Shown: positions 5,633 through 10,784 of the stretch, one piece after another
Numbering within the stretch: the first letter of the stretch is position 1
How the letters are laid out: every line of letters starts with the position of its first letter
NCBI GenBank assembly: GCA_001773975.1
Contig: MEYI01000027.1
Span: 178 to 10,961 of the forward strand
DNA from: Candidatus Azambacteria bacterium RBG_16_47_10
GTDB taxonomy: Bacteria; Patescibacteriota; Minisyncoccia; GWC2-36-17; WO2-46-25
Reading direction: 5' to 3'
DNA: 10,784 nt
The notes under the pieces: generated by a model
The model's input: the letters and a program-made list of their open reading frames with translations, nothing else
Told to the model about the DNA's origin: nothing
Database searches by the model: none
Program-made: the position numbers and the translations under genes

Positions 5633-6840
5633 ATATCATACGTATAAAAAAATATTTTCCCATTTTCACGACGCACAAAAATCTTGTGTATCTTGATAAC
5701 GCCGCAACCACGCACAAACCGCAGTGCGTCATTGATGCACTCACAGCACATTATGCCGAGCGGAATGCGAATATCCACCGGGGCATCTACCGCTTGAGCG
5801 AACAAGCGACCGAAAGCTACGATACCGCGCGGGCGCAGATTGCGCGCTTTATCGGCGCGCGTGATGCGTCACAGATCATTTTTGTGCGCAACACTACGGA
5901 AGCGATCAATCTCGTCGCGCACAGCTATCTTCGCCATCACGCAAAAGCAGGCGATGAAATACTGCTGACAGTTATGGAACATCATTCCAATATCGTACCG
6001 TGGCAGCTTGCCGCGAAAGAAAAAAAACTGACGATCCGATATGCACATATCACAAAAACAGGTGAACTCGACATGGCGGATCTGAAAAAAAAGATCACCC
6101 CGCGCACGCGGCTTATTGCGGTCACCCATGCATCGAACGTTCTTGGAACGATCAACGATATTGCGGCGATCACGAGATTGGCGCGCGCGCGCAACATCCC
6201 CGTACTGGTGGACGGCGCACAGGCAGTGGCGCATATGCCGGTAAATGTATCAGCGCTTGGCTGCGATTTTTACGCATTCTCGGGTCACAAAATGTATGCG
6301 CCCACGGGTATCGGGGCGCTCTATGTCAGCAAGAAATATCTCACCACCATGGACCCGTTTTTAGGCGGCGGGGACATGATACGCTCCGTTTCTTTAGAAG
6401 GAGCAACATTCCAAGACGCACCGGAACGATTTGAAGCAGGCACTCCCGCTATCGAAGCGGCGGTCGCATTTGGCGTTGCTGCCGATTATCTTACCCGCAT
6501 TGGCATGAAAAATATTCGAACGCATGAGAAAAAACTCACCGCTCTCGCTTTGAAAGAACTTTCAAAGATCCCCGGCATCACCATATACGGCCCGACGCGC
6601 GCGGAAAAACGAACCGGTGTTATTTCCTTTACATCACAAAATATTCACCCGCACGATCTCGCCTCCCTGCTTGATGAACAGGATATCGCTATTCGCGCAG
6701 GAAACCATTGCGCTATGCCGTTGCATACGCTCTTGGGCATTCCCGCAACCGCGCGCATGAGCTTTTCGCTGTACACATCGCCGGCTGATATCCGTACCGC
6801 ATGCCGGGCACTGCGAACGATCGTTAAAAAACTGCAATGA
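5629..6840 (+). CDS. sufS: SufS, group II cysteine desulfurase
   Basis: SufS is a PLP enzyme that converts cysteine to alanine and leaves a persulfide on its own cysteine for cluster assembly. The protein has 403 residues, the normal length. It starts with a YLDNAATTHKPQ block (21-32) and contains EHHSNIVPW (117-125) with the PLP-stacking H118, the PLP-contact D195 in LVDGAQAVAH, and the Schiff-base lysine K221 in FSGHKMYAPTGIG. The persulfide cysteine is C361 in RAGNHCAMPLH, followed by R376 in ARMSFSLYTS for substrate carboxylate binding. The short GNHC loop places it in group II (SufS/CsdA), which works with SufU or SufE rather than IscU. The gene order, with a SufU-like gene directly after it, fits. 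It overlaps sufD and sufU by ATGA and has no Shine-Dalgarno of its own. Confidence 0.97.
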   Translation: MNIIRIKKYFPIFTTHKNLVYLDNAATTHKPQCVIDALTAHYAERNANIHRGIYRLSEQATESYDTARAQIARFIGARDASQIIFVRNTTEAINLVAHSYLRHHAKAGDEILLTVMEHHSNIVPWQLAAKEKKLTIRYAHITKTGELDMADLKKKITPRTRLIAVTHASNVLGTINDIAAITRLARARNIPVLVDGAQAVAHMPVNVSALGCDFYAFSGHKMYAPTGIGALYVSKKYLTTMDPFLGGGDMIRSVSLEGATFQDAPERFEAGTPAIEAAVAFGVAADYLTRIGMKNIRTHEKKLTALALKELSKIPGITIYGPTRAEKRTGVISFTSQNIHPHDLASLLDEQDIAIRAGNHCAMPLHTLLGIPATARMSFSLYTSPADIRTACRALRTIVKKLQ

Positions 6841-7217
6841 AGATAGACCAGCTCAAAAAACTGCAGGAATACGCACAGCTCTCGCCGTATGCAGGAACCA
6901 TGAAAAAACCGGATATCCATTGGGAGGGCGAAAACCCGCTCTGCGGAGACATGCTTTCAATTGATCTGAGAGTGGTAAAAGGAAAAGTTGCAGACGCCCG
7001 ATTCGAGCATCGCGGATGCGCGCTTTCAGGCGCTGCCACGTCGATATTTCTTGACCACATTATCGGAAAGCAGATCACCGCGCTTTCGCGCATCACACTG
7101 GAAAAACACCTCGCGTTACTGGGAATTCCTGTAAGCCCGGGACGGCTCAATTGCGCCCTTTTACCGCTCCGTGGTATAAGGGGTGAGGGATTTAAACCCC
7201 TTTACATCAGGACATAA
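6837..7217 (+). CDS. sufU: SufU-like sulfur acceptor / U-type scaffold without the SufU insertion
   Basis: The 126-residue protein belongs to the NifU/IscU/SufU fold. The three conserved cysteines are C36 in NPLCGD, C61 in HRGCALSGAATS and C106 in RLNCALLPL, with the conserved aspartate D38. In SufU of Firmicutes these residues bind zinc and accept persulfide from SufS. The C-terminal block GRLNCALLPLRGI is SufU-like, and the IscU chaperone-recognition motif LPPVK is absent. The distance C61-C106 is 45 residues, close to IscU (43 in E. coli) and well short of B. subtilis SufU (62), so the roughly 18-residue insertion that defines classical SufU is missing. It sits directly after sufS with an ATGA overlap, which supports a role as SufS partner. 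The gene closes the operon; no convincing terminator follows. Confidence 0.9.
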   Translation: MKIDQLKKLQEYAQLSPYAGTMKKPDIHWEGENPLCGDMLSIDLRVVKGKVADARFEHRGCALSGAATSIFLDHIIGKQITALSRITLEKHLALLGIPVSPGRLNCALLPLRGIRGEGFKPLYIRT

Positions 7218-7231
7218 AAAACCGAAAAAGA

Positions 7232-7265
7232 GGTAACATTTTCCCCTTTTCTTCGTCTCTATAAT
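7232..7265 (+). promoter_or_regulatory. Promoter of the ECF sigma gene, ECF-type plus sigma70-type -10
   Basis: GGTAAC (7232-7237) and CGTCTC (7254-7259) are separated by 16 bases. This matches the general ECF promoter layout of an AAC-containing -35 and a CGTC-containing -10, as known for extracytoplasmic sigma factors. Overlapping its end is a consensus TATAAT (7260-7265). Either reading places the start only a few bases before the GTG at 7275. An ECF-like site before an ECF gene suggests autoregulation. Confidence 0.4.
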
Positions 7266-7274
7266 TGATATTTC

Positions 7275-7805
7275 GTGAAACATACTGCACATACACACAA
7301 CCATGGTGATGCCTTTATGGCGCTGTACGACGAGTATAGCGATGCAATGTATCGTTTTATGCTCTTTAAAGTAAGCGATCGCGACCTCGCATGGGATCTT
7401 ACTCAGGACTGCTTCATGAAAACATGGCACTACTTCGCGACGAAGGAACACGAGGTTGAAAATAAAAAGGCGTTTTTATACACCATCGCCCGAAACCTCG
7501 TTATCGATCATTGGCGCCAAAAGGAAAAAAGGGCAACGATCGATATTGATCTCGTGGCTCACACCATTGAAGATGGTAACGATCTCTACGCCACTACCGT
7601 CTTACAAGATGAGATACGATCGCTTATGGGACTTTTAAACAAGCTCCCTGAGCATGACAAAGAGATCCTTGTCATGCGTTATGCGGAAGAGCTGTCGTTT
7701 GACGAGATCGCAAAAACAACAGGAAAAAGCAATGTGGCTGCGCGTGTCCACGCACACCGCGCATTAAAAAAACTGAAAATGATCGCGCAAAAACACCGGA
7801 AATAG
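7275..7805 (+). CDS. ECF-type RNA polymerase sigma factor
   Basis: The 176-residue protein has the two-domain plan of extracytoplasmic-function sigma factors. Region 2 covers residues 16-84: FMALYDEYSDAMYRFML, then DLAWDLTQDCFMKTW for -10 recognition and core binding, then AFLYTIARNLVIDHWRQKEK. Region 4 covers residues 118-170: LLNKLPEHDKEILVMRYAEE, then the helix-turn-helix SFDEIAKTTGKSNVAARVHAHRALKKL that reads the -35. There is no region 1.1 or region 3. The start is uncertain: GTG at 7275 gives a histidine-rich tail (HTAHTHNH) and sits nine bases after a TATAAT box, while ATG at 7317 would also give a complete domain. The next gene begins four bases after the stop and encodes a membrane protein, the usual arrangement for an ECF sigma factor and its regulator. 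Confidence 0.94.
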   Translation: MKHTAHTHNHGDAFMALYDEYSDAMYRFMLFKVSDRDLAWDLTQDCFMKTWHYFATKEHEVENKKAFLYTIARNLVIDHWRQKEKRATIDIDLVAHTIEDGNDLYATTVLQDEIRSLMGLLNKLPEHDKEILVMRYAEELSFDEIAKTTGKSNVAARVHAHRALKKLKMIAQKHRK

Positions 7806-7809
7806 CATC

Positions 7810-8856
7810 ATGAATAATATACGGAAACAATTGAGATCCCTGAAGCACATCGCGCCCAACGCGCAAAAAAAGGCCTCTTTTCGCCATGTGCTTGAACATA
7901 GAGTACGGGCTGATATGCACATGCACTCGGAGCACATTGTAATACAGCGCGCATCGTGGACTGCTTTTTTACGTCCATTATTTCACGCGCCGTCATTTGC
8001 GCTTGCAATTGTCATTGTGATCCTTGGAAGCGGCGGCGGTATTGCATTTGCTTCTCAGAGCGCGATCCCCGGCACGACGCTCTATGGCATGAAACTGAAA
8101 ACGGAACAAGCGCGCATGACGCTCACGCGCGATGAAAAAAAGAAGGCTGCGCTGCACATCGAGTTTGCATCGCGACGCATGCATGAGATCGAACAACTCA
8201 TCAACAGCGATATAAACGACGATGCGATCGTAACTGAAACCGTCGCACACTACGAACACGAGCTCAGCGAGGGAGAATCCTTGCTTAAAAAAGATCCTGA
8301 AGCCGCATACTCTGCAACCGCATTGTTGGCAGCAACGGAATCACATAAGGACACCATTACAGCGCTCAAAAAGAAAATAGCTGCACGATCCCACGGACAG
8401 ATCAATGATGATCTTGATGATGCATATGAACATGCCGAATCACACAGCGATACGGCACTCCTTACCGCGCTTTCCGCAACGGCAACTTCTTCAAACGCAA
8501 CAACACTTTCGGATACAGTCATTGAAACATCGCGAAAAAAGATACGTTCTCTTGAAAAAGATATTCAAGAACGAAAGCGCGCTATAGAAAATGCGCGCCA
8601 AGGACGTGCAGGAGACAATGCCGAAACCATCGAAGCGACAACAAAACTTGAGGACGCAGAAACGATCATTAAGAACGCAAAAACACGCCTGGAAAACGAG
8701 GAATACCGCGAATCCATCGAACGATCGATCAAAGCACGCGCACTCATGAAGGAAGTGTCGTCACTGGAAAAAGAGCGCGATCGCCGGGAAAAACAAGAAG
8801 ACAAAGAAAGATCAGACGAACATTCCGATGACGAATCAGCGCAAGATCGCGACTAG
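7810..8856 (+). CDS. DUF5667-domain single-pass membrane protein, candidate anti-sigma factor
   Basis: The 348-residue protein has a basic cytoplasmic N-terminus (1-60), one membrane helix (about 62-82) and a large external part. Directly after the helix comes SQSAIPGTTLYGMKLKTEQ (82-100), then ARMTLTRDEKKKAALHIEFASRRMHEIEQL. This matches DUF5667, whose hallmark is a PG-x-LY-x-x-K-x-x-E segment followed by a helical R-rich stretch. The rest is alpha-helical and strongly charged; residues about 240-345 are rich in E, K and R with heptad-like spacing, indicating a coiled coil, and the tail is acidic. DUF5667 proteins are often encoded after ECF sigma genes. The N-terminal 60 residues could bind the sigma factor, but no zinc-binding anti-sigma motif (HXXXCXXC) is visible; the N-terminus has several histidines and no cysteine. 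Its TAG stop shares a CTAG with the convergent gene. Confidence 0.85.
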   Translation: MNNIRKQLRSLKHIAPNAQKKASFRHVLEHRVRADMHMHSEHIVIQRASWTAFLRPLFHAPSFALAIVIVILGSGGGIAFASQSAIPGTTLYGMKLKTEQARMTLTRDEKKKAALHIEFASRRMHEIEQLINSDINDDAIVTETVAHYEHELSEGESLLKKDPEAAYSATALLAATESHKDTITALKKKIAARSHGQINDDLDDAYEHAESHSDTALLTALSATATSSNATTLSDTVIETSRKKIRSLEKDIQERKRAIENARQGRAGDNAETIEATTKLEDAETIIKNAKTRLENEEYRESIERSIKARALMKEVSSLEKERDRREKQEDKERSDEHSDDESAQDRD

Positions 8857-9890
8857 GATCTGAGGAACTTCAAGAGATCGAATACGAAAAGTACGAACCA
8901 CCCCGCAAGAAGAAAAAGCCAGCCGAATATAAGCACAATATCCATGCGCTTGGAAAACGACAACGAGAAATTTTCCGACGCCATCGCATATACGTCGCCA
9001 AGCGCCTCAAACTTTTCTTTCACATGCCGCCTCCATTCTTCGAGGTGGAATTTTTTTTCAAGCATTGCAAATACTTTCGCAGAATACCAATCGCCGATCA
9101 GTTTTACATTCCGCTCCACATCTTCAAATTCAATAAGCGAGCGCGAACGCGTCTGAATGATCTCACGAATGGCCTCCTTCAATTCTTTGGCACGGAATAT
9201 CCCGAATTTTCGCACATGTCCGCTGTTTAAGAGGCGAATCAATTTACGCAATCGCCTATCAAGCTCGAAATCAAGAATACGATACCGCAATAACTGTACA
9301 TTAATAAGCTCGCAAAGACCGATCGCTTCGTCAAATCGTCCGCTTTGATTGAATACAAACGCACCATCCCAGTCGGCGATCAACAGATCATCTTTCCCGT
9401 ATTTAATACTTGATTCCATCGTACGATGGATCTCCCGTTCATCAAGCGGCTCCTTTTCACTTTTAATAAGCCCTGCGATGCGCGGAAACCGTGATCGAAA
9501 CTCATCTTCCGGCTGTTTTTTATATTGCGCTACACAGAAAACCCCATACTCTTCTTCAAATCCCTTATATGCATCATACCGGGCAAGAACATCTCCGGAT
9601 GCTGTGAGCATCTGTTTTTTTATATCGATCACCTGCTCACCAAATATATCCACGACATCACGAGTCCCTTCAACGATAATAATATTGGGAGCATATCCTT
9701 TGACGCGAAAGGATATGTCGGCGCCACTGATGTTTTGCTTGAATGTCTCAATAAGCTCAGGCATTGGAATAACACCAATATAACTCGGCGCACTATGCCC
9801 CTCCCGCATTTCACTCACCGGAGTTCCACTCCAGTTCTTCTTTGTCTCGCCGACAAGAAGCGTCACTAATTTTCCCGGTGTTGCTATCAT
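8853..9890 (-). CDS. RMD1/DUF155-like protein with a C-terminal membrane anchor
   Basis: This 345-residue protein has a soluble N-terminal region, a segment DDLLIADWDGAFVF (167-180), and then LINVQLLRYRILDFELDRRLRKLIRLLN (195-222). A long helical region follows, with IEFEDVERNVKLIGDWYSAKVFAMLEKKFHLEEW (253-286) and a closing membrane helix (about 317-340) next to a basic tail. The helical part and terminal anchor resemble the RMD1/RMND1 (DUF155) family, known from mitochondrial and bacterial membrane proteins of poorly defined role. The similarity is from memory and moderate. Residues 1-165 are not recognised. The ATG at 9890 has no Shine-Dalgarno; a TAAAAT hexamer (complement of 9903-9908) lies 12 bases upstream, so the transcript may have almost no leader. 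The gene is convergent with the DUF5667 gene and divergent from the exported protein gene. Confidence 0.75.
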   Translation of the reverse strand: MIATPGKLVTLLVGETKKNWSGTPVSEMREGHSAPSYIGVIPMPELIETFKQNISGADISFRVKGYAPNIIIVEGTRDVVDIFGEQVIDIKKQMLTASGDVLARYDAYKGFEEEYGVFCVAQYKKQPEDEFRSRFPRIAGLIKSEKEPLDEREIHRTMESSIKYGKDDLLIADWDGAFVFNQSGRFDEAIGLCELINVQLLRYRILDFELDRRLRKLIRLLNSGHVRKFGIFRAKELKEAIREIIQTRSRSLIEFEDVERNVKLIGDWYSAKVFAMLEKKFHLEEWRRHVKEKFEALGDVYAMASENFSLSFSKRMDIVLIFGWLFLLAGWFVLFVFDLLKFLRS

Positions 9891-10033
9891 GATGTTGCCA
9901 TTATTTTACCGCGAAATATACATTCCGCACAATGAGGTGCAGTACATGCTCAAAAATATGAGGAAAGCTCGTATTACTTTTGTTTCCTAGATTATCAGTA
10001 ACAAATCCAACATAAAGCCGTCTTCATAATCAC
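9891..10033. other. Divergent intergenic region
   Basis: This 143-base spacer separates two divergent genes and should hold both promoters. A TAAAAT hexamer for the minus-strand gene is at 9903-9908. AGGAAA (9961-9966) and TTTCCT (9983-9988) form a short spaced inverted repeat that could be a regulator site but is weak. No RNA gene or open reading frame with a recognisable product was seen. Confidence 0.4.
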
Positions 10034-10525
10034 ATGCACTATTATTTGAAAAAACTAGCGGTTTCGGGGGCTATTTCAGCAACGCTTTTCGCGCTGTTTT
10101 TTTACTTTGTCTACCAGGCGGAAAGCGCAGAATACGAACCCCAAGCATCAGCTGGATCTGAAAAGATTTATACCGAGGAAACCGTAAATGACGTAAACAC
10201 CATTGTTACACAAACGATCGAGCAAGAAATTGCGCGAAACGCGAAAAAAATTGCAAATATGCCAACCATTCAACGCATATCGACAGGATCGCTAACTCAG
10301 GCTCCTACGTCGGAAACACCACAGACATCACCGTTGAGCATCCCATCACTCCCTCCTGCAATTCAGCCGACACCTATAGCGATTCCAAATAGTGATTCGA
10401 TCGCGATCCCGACCATTCCTGCCGCACCACCAGCGCTTGCACCGAAAACGGCTGTCACAATAGCACCAGTTACCTCCGTTCAGCAGAAGCCGAAAGCATC
10501 TGCGCCGCGGACGACCGTTTCATAA
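10034..10525 (+). CDS. Small exported Pro/Thr/Ser/Ala-rich protein, function unknown
   Basis: The 163-residue protein has a short basic N-terminus (MHYYLKK) and a hydrophobic helix at about 8-28. No lipobox cysteine is present and the protein contains no cysteine at all, so it is either cleaved by signal peptidase after the AES/AEY region or stays anchored. Residues 30-80 are helical and charged (IYTEETVNDVNTIVTQTIEQEIARNAKK). Residues 85-163 are a low-complexity stretch of P, A, T, S and I, as in extended cell-surface linkers. I do not recognise a family. The start is the first ATG before the hydrophobic helix; no Shine-Dalgarno is seen. A second exported protein begins 26 bases after its stop, so the two may be functionally linked. 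Confidence 0.65.
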   Translation: MHYYLKKLAVSGAISATLFALFFYFVYQAESAEYEPQASAGSEKIYTEETVNDVNTIVTQTIEQEIARNAKKIANMPTIQRISTGSLTQAPTSETPQTSPLSIPSLPPAIQPTPIAIPNSDSIAIPTIPAAPPALAPKTAVTIAPVTSVQQKPKASAPRTTVS

Positions 10526-10536
10526 TTCATTAATAG

Positions 10537-10542
10537 TATAAA
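10537..10542 (+). promoter_or_regulatory. -10-like element before the last gene
   Basis: TATAAA ends nine bases before the ATG at 10552, which predicts a leader of only about three bases. The 26-base gap holds no Shine-Dalgarno. The element could give the last gene its own transcript independent of the gene before it. Confidence 0.35.
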
Positions 10543-10551
10543 TAATCATTT

Positions 10552-10784
10552 ATGAGATCAAAACCATTTATCGGAGCAGTATTATTTCTTGGATTCTTAT
10601 TCGTTCTTTCCCCTCTCTATTCACTCGCACGAGACAAAGACGAGAAATACGAAAAACAGAAATCCCGTTATTCATATGAAGAACAAGAGAAGGAGGATGA
10701 CGATAGATATGAATACGCTGCGACAACAGTGACCACCCAAGCTCAAGATACCTCTGTATTCGATACGACAGCACAACAACTAAA
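10552..10784 (+). CDS. Exported protein, N-terminal part (runs off the window)
   Basis: The frame is open from the ATG at 10552 to the end of the window (77 codons visible, no stop). It begins MRSKPFIGAVLFLGFLFVLS, a clear signal peptide with a basic start and a hydrophobic core, followed by PLYSLA before RDKD, a plausible signal peptidase I site. The visible mature part is highly charged (KDEKYEKQKSRYSYEEQEKEDDDRYEY) and then Thr/Gln-rich (AATTVTTQAQDTSVFDTTAQQL), as in the stalk of a surface or periplasmic protein. The functional domain, if any, lies beyond the window. It follows another exported protein on the same strand after 26 bases. No family is recognisable from this part. Confidence 0.75.
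   Translation, partial: MRSKPFIGAVLFLGFLFVLSPLYSLARDKDEKYEKQKSRYSYEEQEKEDDDRYEYAATTVTTQAQDTSVFDTTAQQL

Noticed and set aside
7178..7202. Hairpin AAGGGGT/ACCCCTT as a suf terminator
   Set aside because: It lies inside the sufU coding end and is not followed by a T run.
2926..7217. TGA recoded as glycine, as in Gracilibacteria or Absconditabacteria
   Set aside because: TGA ends several conserved proteins at their expected length with ATGA overlaps, so it is a normal stop.
7226..7253. Stem AAAAGAGG/CCCCTTTT followed by Ts as a suf terminator
   Set aside because: It has an internal A-C mismatch and mostly A-T pairs and overlaps the promoter of the sigma gene; too weak to annotate.
9349..9783. 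Plus-strand open frame of 144 codons opposite the RMD1-like gene
   Set aside because: The minus-strand product has coherent helices and a terminal anchor, while this one is Ser-rich and featureless.
1..10784. Apparent abundance of CGATCG/GATC motifs
   Set aside because: Many occurrences were noticed, for example near 1420, 7379 and 8778, but enrichment over expectation was not computed and could simply reflect codon use.

Overview
The window looks like a chromosomal segment of a small-genome bacterium, most likely a member of the Candidate Phyla Radiation (Patescibacteria, Parcubacteria-like). That placement is an inference from gene style: a very compact layout, mostly no Shine-Dalgarno sequences, a DUF5667 membrane protein beside an ECF sigma factor, a stand-alone SpoU methyltransferase, and shortened versions of conserved proteins. 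TGA is clearly a stop codon here, because five TGA stops form tight 4-bp overlaps with the next gene, so the TGA-recoding lineages are excluded.

Layout. Positions 1-536 hold the C-terminal part of an FAD/NAD(P) oxidoreductase, followed by a strong bidirectional terminator (559-594) shared with a convergent four-helix membrane protein (595-1002, minus). Then come a SpoU/TrmH-type RNA methyltransferase (1116-1589) and a membrane-anchored DsbA-like thiol oxidoreductase with a CPAC site (1628-2275). Positions 2276-2527 form the longest gene-poor stretch and are rich in structure: a hairpin, a -10 box inside a perfect 9-bp inverted repeat, a foldable three-way junction, a terminator-like hairpin that is also a palindrome inside a TTGACA/TATTTT promoter, and an Rrf2/IscR-like palindrome at the predicted transcription start.

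Positions 2528-7217 are the core: a complete SUF iron-sulfur cluster operon in the order rrf2-sufC-sufB-sufD-sufS-sufU. Every junction is an ATGA overlap, so the six genes are probably translated in a coupled chain. SufS supplies persulfide sulfur, SufU would relay it, and SufBCD is the ATP-driven scaffold on which the cluster is built. The Rrf2 protein keeps three cysteines and is the probable cluster-sensing regulator. SufD is about half the usual length, and SufU lacks the insertion typical of SufU while not being a standard IscU.

Positions 7275-8856 encode an ECF sigma factor and a DUF5667 membrane protein with a coiled-coil tail, a likely sigma/anti-sigma or signalling pair, with an ECF-like promoter in front. 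Its stop shares a CTAG palindrome with the stop of a convergent RMD1/DUF155-like membrane protein (8853-9890, minus). The window ends with two small exported proteins of unknown function (10034-10525, and 10552 running off the end).

Several genes have a -10-like hexamer only 6-12 bases before the start codon and no Shine-Dalgarno, which suggests leaderless transcripts. No tRNA, rRNA, CRISPR array or insertion sequence was seen.
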